This document shows, one piece after another, positions 23,460 to 34,754 of a DNA stretch of 64,000 nt. Below the pieces are notes generated by a model. That model was not told the origin of the DNA, made no database searches, and was given only the letters and a program-made list of their open reading frames with translations. The DNA lies in assembly GCA_029706075.1 (NCBI GenBank), contig JAINUG010000325.1:496001-560000 (forward strand). Reading direction: 5' to 3'. Made by a program: the position numbers and the translations under genes. Source of the stretch: Aldrovandia affinis (lineage: Eukaryota; Chordata; Actinopteri; Notacanthiformes; Halosauridae). Every line of letters starts with the position of its first letter. The first letter of the stretch is position 1.

Positions 23460-23830
23460 TATGATATTTACCGGCGATTTTTCCCCATTGGCAGTCTAGA
23501 CATGACGTTCAGCCTCCGTGCTGGAAGGTGACAAGAGTGAATCTGATCTGGGGGTGTTGTTTCCAGCCTCTAATTGCAATTAGGCTGCAAAGGAAACAAT
23601 CGATACCCCCTTCCCTCTCCCCCTCTCTCTCTCACGTTCACCGGAGAGCAGCAGAAGGAGCGAGAGGCGAGAAACAGCGGAGGGGAGAGGAAGATGATCC
23701 TGAGAAACAGAGAGAGCGAGAAAGAAAACCTATCGATCTCTGTCTTATCCTGCAACGTGCCAAGCCTCCAATGGAGAGGAGAGCTGCACTCCCCTGTCCT
23801 GCTCTCCTGATGCCCCGGGGGGGGGCAGGT
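23460..23830. promoter_or_regulatory. Candidate conserved non-coding element
   Basis: A non-repetitive stretch of mixed composition with a perfect 14-bp palindrome CTAATTGCAATTAG at 23570-23583. This is a TAAT-N4-ATTA site of the kind bound by paired-class homeodomain dimers. It is followed by a GA-rich tract (23640-23735). Function is inferred only from pattern. Confidence 0.25.
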
Positions 23831-23834
23831 AATT

Positions 23835-25224
23835 AAGGGCAGTTCCTGATTCATCAGTGTCATACTGCAGCCAGTGGTCACAAGGAGCAGAGCTTGATTG
23901 GTCAGCCCAGAAATCTGTCAATTATAATAAACAACCCCGACAACCTTAGCAATATATTAGGCTATAATTAGTTCGTTTGGGATTATATTTTGTTCTCTCA
24001 TTACCTTCTCATTCATTATTATTATTTTTTAAATTATTTTTTAAATCGCCAGAATAATCACACTGGCGATTTTACACGAATTCCTATTCACTACATGAAA
24101 ATACAATGATCTAAAATGTATTTATTCAGTAGTGCTATGTGTATTGTATATAATGTAACTCTCAACCAGGGTCAGAACATTTTTTTTGAAAGTAATAAAC
24201 TGACTTGTAATCACTTTGTGAATCTTCTCAGCCAGCTACTGAGTAACATAAGACATTTAGACGTATTTGTTAATCGCATCGCTACTCTACCTAACTACTA
24301 TAACATTCGCTTGTTTCCCTGTCTGGCCTCATTACATGGCAAGCAGCACATAGTTCCTTGGCTGTGTCACTGTTCTGTCTTACTTCAGCAGGCTAAATTT
24401 GACCAACTGTGCTTACGGATGATCAAAAGAAATAGGGCCTGCATCAATTGGCACACCAACATTTCACTCTGCTTTTTGTTTTAACCCAGCTCATACTGCA
24501 GCTCTCCGATGTACTGGTCAAATCCTCCTTCCCCCCTTTCCTGATTGTGTTGAAACACAAAAATATATTCAATCAGGAAGAAAAGTGTTGCCTAATAAAA
24601 AACTGTGTCCCCATGCTAACGAACCGGCACAAGACATTCAATCCATGTGTTTGTCAGAGCATATGAGAGAGAGAAGAGTGGGGGTCAGGGTAGGGGGTGT
24701 AATATTAGATTTATTGTGAGCATGGTCTGTAGTGTGGCCTATGAAATGTGTTTTCTTTACACCTGCGTGGCCTCTTCATTTTCAGTGCAGGCGGACTTGG
24801 CGCGTGCAAATATTTCAGCCCTGTCATTTAGCGGCTATGTTGATACCACCGCAAGTGAACTAAATGAATTTGACTGACGGCGAACAGTGTTCATTGCCAT
24901 GCTGCCTACATGTGATTTGACAGTTTAGCTCATCCCAACTGACAATGTTAGATGAGCACCGCCTGTCACCCTGGTAACGTAGCCATAGAGACATATATCA
25001 TTAGCCGATAGATAGAATTTGTAAAATAATATGCATGAGTGTCCTCTCTTGCATGCTAAGCACCCAATAAAATGCAGCTTTTGGTGGGGGGAAGGTACAA
25101 ACCCCCAAGGGTGACTAGCCATGCATTTAGTCTTATACAGTTTACAGCATTTTGGAGAAAATTAATGAGCAAAAACACAGCCAAAATTGCAGGGAAAAAT
25201 AGTATTTGTACAATTTAGGCTGAG
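23835..25224. other. Non-coding DNA
   Basis: No gene. A 122-residue frame at 24116-24484 has no recognisable motif, and its composition is that of the surrounding AT-rich DNA. Confidence 0.45.
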
Positions 25225-25570
25225 ATAAAGAACATAAAAATATACAATGACGAGAAGAGGCCATTCAGCCCATCTAGGCTCATCATGTCCTAATCTAAAA
25301 AATATCCAGTACTGCATTTAGCCTGGACATGAATAGCCCAAGTGTTTCTGCTTCTACTACCCGACCTGGCAAGCTGAAATCAGAAAATCTTAAATACTTC
25401 CTGATATCAGTTTGGAATTTACCTTTAACTAATTTCCACCTGTGCCCTCTTGTTCTGCTAAGTGAACTCAACCTGAAAAATCTTTAGTAGTTCACTTTGT
25501 TAATCTCTTTTATGAATTTAAAACCCTCAGTCAAATCCCTCCTTTTGTTAAACTTGAATAGATTATAGGC
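25225..25570 (-). mobile_element. CR1-like LINE 3' end fragment
   Basis: Closely matches the end of the CR1-like element at 59195 (CCATTCAGCCCATCTAGGCT, then TACCCGACCTGGCAAGCTG). On the minus strand it encodes the decayed C-terminus of the reverse transcriptase protein. It is 5' truncated. Confidence 0.8.
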
Positions 25571-26490
25571 TCTAGTTTGGGGATGGTAGCGAAAACGCAT
25601 CTGGATGGTAGTGTAATTGCTAGTTTTGAATATTTCTCGCCTCCGGACAGTTTGGTAGTTTTGTGATCAACAATAAACGCGTTTGCGTCATCATGGGTTG
25701 GGTAGCAATGGGGGGTGTGTCAATAAAAACATTAGGCAATGTGCAAGTTTCATGTGAGATCATTATCTCATATCGTGAGATATCTCATTATCGTTATGTG
25801 CTAGTTTGGTGACATTATTAAAGGCCACATACTAAGGTAAATCATTCAATAATCAACACATTCAGCTTAGCAGTTCAAAGTATTTGAGCTTTGCACTTGT
25901 AAGTAGTGGTTGAATGTACTTGAATGAGAGAGGTACCATCTCTACACCTGTGTAATTGTGTAAGATACAGGTATTTTTTTCCAATAAATACATGGATGTA
26001 TTGTGGCAGCCGCCCGGAGGCAACCTGAGGGCTATTGAGCCTGAGGGCTGAGGGCTATTTTACCCTTGGGAAAATAAACATAACTGGTTGGAATTTTCCT
26101 GTGTTCGTCTCTTTTATTATTGATTATTGGCGGAGTTGCAAAATATTATAAATCCTACAAATAAATGTAGGCTACATAATTGGCTGGTGTATCATGGGTA
26201 AATGCCCTGAGCTATAGCAGAGGTTGGATATGATTGCACGGCTGAGGAGGGACCTTACAACAAGGAATAATAAGGGGCAAAAACCAAGTAATCACTTAAT
26301 ATTTCTGGCTTTAATAAAAAGACACAAACTAAACTAAACTAACGTGCGCTACATGTATTTTCTCTTCATCCCCTTGGCTATATCAGTTTCTCCTCCTCCT
26401 CGATTACTCTATAAGCGCTTTTATCAGTAGGAAGCAGATGCACATGCACATTAGTTCAGTTCAGTATTGCCACATGATATGCCATCCAAT
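25571..26490. other. Non-coding DNA
   Basis: Nothing recognised. GAGGGCTATT and related phrases repeat twice around 26027-26060. Confidence 0.4.
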
Positions 26491-26494
26491 TATG

Positions 26495-26742
26495 TTGGGG
26501 CTTAGGGGGGATTTGATCGAGGTTTTTAAATTCTTAAAAGGGATTAATAACATGAAATACCAAAGATTTTGTGAGATAAGTTCAGTTAGCAGAACAAGGG
26601 GTGACAGGTGGAAATTAGTTAAAGGCAACTTCTGCACAGATATTAGGATGTTTTCTTTTTTTAGTTGTCAATGCCTGGAACAGCTTGCCAAGTCAGGTAA
26701 TTGAGGCAGAAACACTTGGGGTATTCAAGTCCAGACTTGAGA
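26495..26742 (+). mobile_element. CR1-like LINE 3' fragment
   Basis: Encodes, with gaps, DLIEVFKFLKGINN, SRTRGDRWKLVKGNFCTDIR and a NAWNSLPSQVIEAETLGVF-type ending. This is the typical C-terminus of CR1-type ORF2. Homology stops where the gypsy LTR begins near 26743. Confidence 0.8.
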
Positions 26743-27201
26743 CAAGGCAGAGAGATGGGACCCAAGTGCAGAGACGAAGCAAGAGGCAGATGTTGAATAA
26801 ATTGAAGATTTATTGTAAATGACGGACTACTGAAAACACGAGAACAAACTCACAAACTGGGAGAAAATAAACACGAGTATAAATAATCAAAACACCAACA
26901 CAAACAAACACGAGTAGTATGACAAAAGCTCAGAATGGTAACACTGGAACACTGACTAGCAACACAGGGGGAAAAAAAAACCCCATAGAAGACAGAGCAC
27001 ACAACAAACAAAACAGACCACTTAAATAAGGGTACGAAACAAGGCACAGGTGAAATCACTAAAACAATAATACACTCAGACAATCAGGTGAAACAAGACA
27101 CAGGTGGAACCATTCAAGACAATGAAACAATTAGACAATGATAATTAGAGAACACTAAGAGTCCAATGCCGCCCACCAGGCGGCGAGCAGGAACCGTTAC
27201 A
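26743..27201 (-). mobile_element. Ty3/gypsy long terminal repeat
   Basis: Read on the minus strand, a purine-rich tract (GAGGAGGGGG) directly precedes TGTAACGGTTCC at 27201. This is the expected polypurine tract and LTR start of a fish gypsy element. The sequence runs to about 26743. The far boundary is estimated, and no second LTR was found in the window. Confidence 0.65.
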
Positions 27202-27890
27202 ATACCCCCTCCTCTACGAACGGCTCCAGCCGTTCCTCTAGAACACAGGTGTCAAACTCATTCCATCGAGGGCCAAGTGTATGCAGGTTTTTGTTGCAAC
27301 CAATGCACTACACCAGGTGATTTCACTAATTAGCACACTTCTTCAACCAAGGGAGGGACCTAATTGAAATCACCTGGAGTAGTGCATTGGTTGAAACAAA
27401 AACCTGCATACACTCGGCCCTCGGTGGAATGAGTTTGACACCCCTGCTCTAGAAGGTACTGGAAGGTGGCAGCGGAAATCCCAAATCGACTTTAGGTCAA
27501 GAATGTCCCATGTCGGGAGCCAGGAGCACTCCTCAGGGCCGTAGCCCTGCCAGTCCACAGGATACTGGATGCTCTTCTGCACCCGTCGGGAGTCCAGAAT
27601 ATGGTGGACAGTGTAGTCTGGCTGCCCATCAATCATGCAGGGTGGAGGAGGTGGACTGGTGGCTGGAGACAGAAGGAGAATTGGAGCTGTGCAGTAGTGG
27701 ACACTGCCAGAGCCAAGAGGTCTGCCATCCAGGGCTGATACTTGGAGAGGCTGGTCGAGCTTAGTGTAGGGGACCCTCCAATGACACGCTCGGTTGATGT
27801 CCAGGAAACATCTGATCATGTCCTGCAAGACTAGATGCAGTACTGGGTATTGAAAATGAACCTCCTTAATCACTCCACATTTGTACATTT
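27202..27890 (-). pseudogene. Ty3/gypsy internal remnant with chromodomain
   Basis: On the minus strand, LQVSALDGRPLGSG (protease region of fish gypsy polyproteins) is followed within 60 residues by TVHHILDSRRVQ and WQGYGPEECSWLP. The latter is the chromodomain at the end of the integrase. The reverse transcriptase, RNase H and integrase core that should lie between are deleted. In the family the chromodomain guides insertion. A hAT miniature element sits between the chromodomain and the LTR. The frame from 27888 to about 27450 is still open. Confidence 0.75.
27244..27446. mobile_element. hAT-type MITE, 203 bp, inside gypsy remnant
   Basis: Nearly palindromic element ending CACAGGTGTCAAACTCATTC on the left and the complement of CAGGGGTGTCAAACTCATTC on the right. 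It is flanked by a perfect 8-bp target duplication CTCTAGAA (27236-27243 and 27447-27454). Eight-base duplications are typical of hAT transposition. It has no coding capacity. Confidence 0.9.
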
Positions 27891-27894
27891 ACAT

Positions 27895-30139
27895 TTACAA
27901 TCAACTTCCTAGCTATTCTACCATGACGTGATTTACATGACATGGATAATACAACAAATTGTCTCATTTACTGAATGTTTATACTGTCCATCAACATAAT
28001 TGTTGTGTGCATGGGGGGCATGACAGCACTGTTGTGTCGGCTACTGTGAAATAACATTAATATAGTCCATTAGTCAATATGTTTTCTTCCTTGCATCTGC
28101 AGTTATCTGTCACAGACTTAAGAATTTGCAACTCAATCTGAAGCCTGAAGTCTCATAACACAGAAGAATGACAAATCACCTCCAGCCTTTGTGATTCTCA
28201 GGGAAATCTGAGACCGTAAATCTATTTCTAATTAATTAATCTTTTTTTGTTTTGTTACATTTTTGCATGCTGTGAGGCTTGCCAACATAAATAAAAAGTC
28301 ACATTGAAAAGAGATATGCAGTGGGGCTCTTGTTAAAAAAACATGAGCAGAAAATACAAGGAGGACAATTCTGGCTTAAAATAAAACAGTGTGACTTCAA
28401 TGTAAAGGTCAGATCGGTGGTTAATCAGAAGAGAGCAAATGTTTGTGCTTAAAGCCTGAGGCTCTGTTCCGCACACCAAAGAACATATGAAAGCCACAAT
28501 CTCTTGATTACATTTCTTTATTCTATCTAATTACCAGTTAATTAACAACCACAACTGTTATCCATCTCAAACCAGTTAATAAATGGATGTGACTTTTTCC
28601 AGGCAGGATTTTGCTAGCATTAAAGGGTGTATTTTAACAAACACAATTTTCAATCAAAACTATTTTTCAATTTTTGGGGGGTCAAGCACACTATGACATG
28701 CAAGACCCAGAGGTCCCTCCACCCCCTCCATGAACACACACATATGCACAAACACACACACACACACTCCCTCTCTTTCCTCCCATATCTGCAGTACCCT
28801 AACAGCAGTCAAAATCATCTGATGAAACGTTAATCACTGCAAGCTTTTTCATTTTCTGATTCTTACCATCGCTTCCAAACACACAACACTGGAAATGAAT
28901 CTTGCCATGACAATTAAATCAACATACAATTTTATGCTTCTAATATGAGGGCATTTATTATATCTGACAAATGCACTATGTGTACAAAAGGGCCATAAAT
29001 TCTGCAGTCTCAGAGACAGAATTTAGCTGGAACCTTCCAGTAACATTTGTGTGTGAACTATTCCCCTCGTTGGTATCACCTTTCACTCGCCAGAAGATTT
29101 ACTCATGCACCTGGGATAGCCCCCTTGATTATCCTTTGTTGCTTGCCCTGTCACCTGGGACCCCTAACCTCTTGACCGGTGAGGTCATAGGGTCATCACA
29201 GATATAGAAGGGGACAATAACATCATCACATCAGTTCCTGGTAAATTCTGAGGAGAGAGATTGCAAATCTGCATCTTATTTTTGTGTTACACTGTACCAG
29301 ATACAACTTCACACAGCCACAAAATAAAGCCCCAAATTTGGGTTATTTGGTGTATTTTCCTTATATTCTTCTCCTTCGTATGTTTCTCCTTCTTAATTTG
29401 CCTGCCAATTATATCATTAAAAATGCCCTAAACATTATTCTCACCATTTGTTAATATCTACTTTAACCAATAACATCATCCATTCAGATCTGCTTTTACC
29501 AATAACACCATCTGTTCGTAGTTGCTAATTGCAGGACACACAAACAAAATAAATAACTGGGGGATTTCCCCTCAAATTAAGAGGGTTATGAAAAATGAAT
29601 GGGGGACGTTTTAAAGCAAGAATGAATGGAAGTCAATGATAGATGGGGGATTTTAAAATACATTTTTAAAAGAACATATGAGGTAAGTCTTGAAACATTT
29701 ATATGGGAGTCAATTGAAGATGAGAGGCTTTCAGTAATATTTAGGGGGATTAAAATTCCACGCATCAGGCAACACTGAAAAGGATATGCACGTGATGCTA
29801 TTTCAGCCGGTAGAACATAAAAAAACCCTAGAAGATTAAAATATTATTTCTTACAGAGTCGTAGCTTTATTATCTTTAATTTACGTGTCCAGCAAAAATA
29901 CATACCTAAAATGATTTAGTATCATTTCATGTGTAAACCCTGCATCATATTTATTTGTGCCTCATAGCCAGGGTGACACGGTAAACCCTGTTTCATTCAT
30001 ACACCCAGGTAGCAACCTAGCTACACAGCATTTCATGACAACAACTGGCTAGCTAGCTTGCTTCCGGCAGTTAACAACTAATCGATCCATCTCCCTGTTT
30101 CAGCACCGGACAGCTGCCCTGTTTTGTTATGTGGGCTTC
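27895..30139. other. Non-coding DNA, no gene
   Basis: Mostly AT-rich. The part from 28060 to 28640 is non-repetitive and has several TAATTA-type sites (for example around 28230, 28530 and 28545), so it could be regulatory. A (CA)n tract lies at 28736-28766. Nothing else was recognised. Confidence 0.4.
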
Positions 30140-30147
30140 CGTTAGAG

Positions 30148-30351
30148 CAGGGGGTGTCAAACTCATTCCATCGAGGGCCGAGTGTATGCAGGTTTTTGTT
30201 GCAACCAGTGCACAACACCAGGTGATTTCAATTAGTTCCCCTCCTTGGTTGAAGAAGGAAGCTAATTAGTGAAATCACCTGGTGTAGTGCACTGGTTGCA
30301 ACAAAAACCTGCATACACTTGGCCCACGATGGAATGAGTTTGACACCCCTG
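30148..30351. mobile_element. hAT-type MITE, 204 bp
   Basis: Second copy of the family at 27244. The ends are CAGGGGGTGTCAAACTCATT and its near complement, flanked by a perfect 8-bp duplication CGTTAGAG (30140-30147 and 30352-30359). The two halves form a long hairpin. Confidence 0.92.
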
Positions 30352-31059
30352 CGTTAGAGTATAGCTCTATGAGACCAACTACAGTCTAAGATCAAAAACC
30401 TACCTCATGTAGAGGTTACTACATCTCCCTCCAACTGAAGGGTTTCAGATGTCTCCATTCACAGAACCATACATCAGCGGAGCTTGGTAGCAGGAATGCC
30501 CTTTATAGCCTTGTGCCAGTTTTGTGGGTTCATTCTTCAAATGTGTACAAGTCATCACTATCATTAATTCAATTCAGGATAAACGTAAGATTGTAAATGT
30601 AAGCCCTTTATCAATACATTCCTTTATGTGCATGCCTTTTGTCCTATTCAACACATGCTGATTGTTCCATATAATACAAGTGTGCAGAGCAAATAAGCTG
30701 GAAGGCATGAATCCAAAGACATTAATTTATTTTATGTCATTTAAAATGACAAATTTGTGTGACAATGACAACGAGTGTAGAAAGCTGAGACTACCACACT
30801 ATCCAAAAAACTAAGTTGGAATATAAAACTGAGGCCCGGGAGCCAGCAGCTCTCTGGCCCCTTGGACAGCTCCCCTGAAGAAGCAACAAGGCCACATTCC
30901 ACAGCTGTCAGGGAGACACTCACCTCACTCCGTGCCCCAATCCAGCCCATCAAGCTCACCCATGGAGGACCAGATCTGATAACGTTCATGCAGTATCCTG
31001 GCTTCATACTTTGTTTTGAGTTGATAGTACACAATACCAGGTCAATGCAGGCAGTCAGG

Positions 31060-31560
31060 CAGGCAGTGTAGTGTAATCAGGGCTGGACTGGCTATATAGT
31101 CTACCGGGCAAATGCCCGGTGGGCCGGTCTAGTTTTGGGCCGGTAGGGCCTCGGTAGGGCCGGTAGAATCATTTTATATATATTATACCACGGACCGGGT
31201 GTTCCGAGGGGCGCAATACATTTTTCGCGCATATAAACGAACTGGTCTCAGCTTCTTTTCGCTTCTTTGCTCGCACCGGGTGCCGGGCCGGTCTGAGCGC
31301 AAAATGGCAGGGCCGATTTTTTCTCCCAGTCCAGCCCTGAGTGTAATGGTTAGGGAACTGGACTTGTAACGCAAAGGTTGCTGGTTCAATTCCCAGGTGG
31401 GGACACTGCCGTTGTACCCTTGAGCAAGGTACTTAACCTGAATTGCTTCAGTAAATATCCAGCTGTATAAATTGATTGTGTGTAAAGAAATGTAAACTGT
31501 GTAAGTCGCTCTGGATAAGGGCGTCTGCTAAATGCCTAAAATGTAAATGTAAAAAAATGT
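31060..31560 (+). mobile_element. tRNA-derived SINE split by a hAT element
   Basis: The head (GGCAGTGTAGTGTAAT) ends at 31077 and resumes at 31340 with a repeat of AGTGTAAT, followed by GGTTAGGGAACTGG, the box-B GGTTCAATTCC and the L2-type tail ending near 31555. It is the same family as the copy at 2612. The interruption is the element at 31078-31339. Confidence 0.88.
31078..31339. mobile_element. hAT-like MITE, 262 bp, nested in SINE
   Basis: The ends are CAGGGCTGGACTGG and its exact complement CCAGTCCAGCCCTG, flanked by a perfect 8-bp duplication AGTGTAAT (31070-31077 and 31340-31347). The interior is GC-rich with repeated GGGCCGGT motifs and no coding frame. It must be younger than the SINE it splits. 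Confidence 0.9.
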
Positions 31561-32940
31561 AATGCAGGCGTTATCAGTTAAGGGAGTGGGGGAAATGCCA
31601 GTAGAATTTAGAAGGTGAATAGTGTAGACACATCCTGTAAAAGAGCATTTTAACAAGCTAAGCCACAGACCTCATTTTCGCTATATACTATTCTACTCTC
31701 CTGCCACGAAGACCTCCTGCTGAAGTTCCAAAGTACTTTTACTTTATGGCAGTGCAGTAACTCACGTAGTCAGTCTGCGCAATAGCACACAAGGCTCTTC
31801 ACTCTTCGTGTGATGGATGTCTGTCACCTTATTGTTGTTTTCTTCAGGGGAATATCAATATTCCCCAACGTTTAAACTGATAGGAATGCTAACAGAGCCA
31901 AATTCGGTCAAGAGAGTAGCTCATTTATTTTCTTCCAATATCTTATTGAATTTGAATAAAAACTAAATTATTTGAGGATCATATGAATTAGAGACTGACA
32001 TGAGAAGTTGTGAGTTGTCCACTTCTAACCCTCCAAAATACACTAAAATCTGAGTGTATAAGAGAAAGAGAGATGGCACTGTAAAATGGAAACATGAATC
32101 AAACGCAGAAGATGAAATTGAACACGTAACATAACAAAATATGGAAATATTATTCAAGTGCTGAAATATGTTTAACTTGTATGTGTTGTTATGGCAGCCA
32201 GTTACTGCACAGCACACATCAAACTGCTGCTTGATCTATCTGACTAATCGTAGTGTACACAGTATCGCTGAAATAACTACCGCCAAAACCAACATTTAGA
32301 CAAAAATATTATTCTCATTCTAGAAGGAGCACAAATTGTTTGTCATCTGGTTCCCCGGAAGACACTCAGTACACAATGACAACCTGTAAAACTTACAGTA
32401 TCACAGGCGTATCCCCAGACATCCCGGTAAAACTGAAATGAGGGTATTCATTCCAGCAATACTGTTTGTTTATCCGGTGTTAGTGCAGATCAATGGCTGA
32501 GTAGTTGAGGGCTAACAGACACAGATGCTCCTAGTCTGTTTCGGCTGCCACAACAGTAATGTGAGCAAAAGTGCTAATAATAGCACAGGGGGTGGTACCT
32601 TCTTTCATGTATCTTTTTTTGTCATGAATACTTTTTCAGTCCAGACTAGCGCTTGATTGAAGACTGTCTACTTGTAAGGGAGCTGTGAATCTCCCCCACG
32701 GGCAAACAATACTTGAAGTGTTGGAGCAGGGAGTGAGTGTGTGTGTAGATGTGGCATTTGTGCACTGTACTATATCTCTCACACCAAGCGTTATACTGCT
32801 CTAATACAAATCCCAAGAGGATCTAATCACACCATTTCCCTCATTAAAATGTTTGTGTTCAACCTGCAACAGAATAGTAGGTCATGATTACTGTTGGATT
32901 ATTATCCAAAGCACAGATTGTGAGGTGAAGAGGACACACA
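31561..32940. other. Non-coding DNA
   Basis: Nothing recognised. Confidence 0.45.
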
Positions 32941-32944
32941 GGGG

Positions 32945-33065
32945 CATGTCCAGCTGAGGCACTGATTCTTGATGCAGTGATGTACCCCATGGTTCAGAAT
33001 CAAATCCTGACTGTGCCAGTGTGGACGGTGGCTGGGAGTCCTGTGTGCTCATTGTGCCAGCCTAA
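32945..33065 (+). mobile_element. SINE head fragment (second family)
   Basis: GGTTCAGAATCAAATCCTGA with the following TGTGCCAGTGTGGACGGTGG matches the tRNA-like head and start of body of the family seen complete at 8945-9275. The rest is missing. Confidence 0.5.
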
Positions 33066-33427
33066 GAAGGAGGGTTTCATCAGCAGAGTACTCCCCACCT
33101 CATCGCCAAATAGCAATTGTTGAATTGTATTCAGTTGTTGAATACGTGTAGTCCTTCTGCGTTATAGGCTCAGGTGGGGGGCTGCAGTGTGGAAAGAGGG
33201 GGGACTGGCTACATGCACCTTGGAGGACAAACACGCTAGTCTGAGTCTCTGTTTGAATTGCCAGGCATTGTAATTTTCCCAGAGTGGTTGACGGAACAAG
33301 ATATAACATCTTTATAGTGAGTATTCTCATCAAATCTTTCTCTTTTAAATATGTCCTTGGAATTCTCTCTCCTCCCCCTCCTCAGCTTCCCTGCTCCAGG
33401 GATCCTAGTAGGACCCCATTATAGCTA

Positions 33428-34048
33428 ATGGTCCATCTGTCTAACGCTATAAACCCAGCCAAGTTTCTTCAACTCCCCAGACATGATTTTCAACTCTGTT
33501 GCCAAGAATGGAGTTGTTGTGAGGGAGGTCAGTGTCCATTGTTATTTCTGGAGGTAGGGGGCTTGGCCCTGTGGTGTCAAGAGCCCCTTGCCGCCTCACC
33601 TCCCTCGATCCTCCTACACAGGGTCAAGCAACGAGCCTATTCATCTTCCTGCCAGTTTCCCAGGAGCTGGCAAGCCTATGCAAGACTGCATCTGCTTGTA
33701 TTCTGGCTGACAGACAAGCAAATCTGCATGCATGGCGGCAGTCCTGAATTTGTGAGCAGCCTTCTAGTCTCCCACCAAATGGTCCTCCGGAATTCTACCA
33801 TCAACATCCACCTCTCGGAAAACGTCAAGCCAATTCCCACAACTGGTTTATTACGAAAACAATACTCGGTGCCAGTGCTACTATGCCAGCAGAGGAGGAA
33901 CTGGATTCATACGATTGCATTGTGTGACAAACCAACTAAACACATTACATTCGAATTGCGTTTTATTTTTGTTTGCTTTCTTGAATGCAAGCTGGAGCAA
34001 GTGCAAGAACCGTTGGGAACAGCAATGAAAATAACACTCTTAAAGTAA
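33428..34048 (+). other. Unrecognised 206-codon open frame
   Basis: An ATG-started frame of 206 codons between asic1 and the upstream repeats. The product has no motif I recognise, no clear signal peptide and an uneven composition rich in Leu, Cys and Ser. No splice or promoter context supports it. A frame this long is only mildly unexpected in 64 kb, so chance is the preferred reading. Confidence 0.2.
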
Positions 34049-34564
34049 TGACTTACAGAACACATTACCACATATGCTTAATCAATGTGCAAATGCGCAT
34101 ACTGTAACTGCACCCCAGGTGGCTGTATAAGAAAATAAATCCCAGGGAAAGTATTTGGTTGTACGGAAAAATAATATATAAATCTGTCAAGAAAATGCCA
34201 CTGACAATCAGTGGCCCATATTCTATTTGACCAAATTGACCTTTGTCCTCCCTTTGGAAATGTAGGCACATTTTCCATCGTTACACATTTTTGTTAATTT
34301 CAGCAACTGCCTAAATGTTGTGTTGTTAACATGAGAGAAAAATAGCAGAATATTGAATTTGTGCTTGTCCAATTAAACACTATGCCTGGGGTTCAGACCA
34401 GCCAACACTTTCCAGCTGTTTACATGCACTATGAAGATGGCTTCCCTTCTTTCGCTTCACCTGATTAACTCTACAGCCCCCTTTACATGCTGCACCTTTA
34501 TTAAATTCTTTAAAAATTCATTAAAAATGTCATTAAAAATGTTATGGCATACCGTAGGGCAGCA

Positions 34565-34750
34565 ATGTTGTGGTGAGGGAACTTATCTCGTTACCTGGTG
34601 CAAATCCCATGTGTGGAACACAACATCCGTAAGTAAGCACAGCTGAACAAGGCACCTTAACCTAAAATTGTTCGTGTATAATAGGACATAATGTACATAT
34701 AAGCTATGTAAGTTGTCTTGTACTAAAGCATCTGCAAAGACAGTAAATAT
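34565..34750 (+). mobile_element. Old, diverged SINE with L2-like tail
   Basis: GTGAGGGAACTTATCTCGTT resembles the SINE head, followed by AACAAGGCACCTTAACCTAA and a worn tail near 34710 (GTAAGTTGTCTTGTACTAAA). Divergence is high. Confidence 0.45.
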
Positions 34751-34754
34751 ATAA

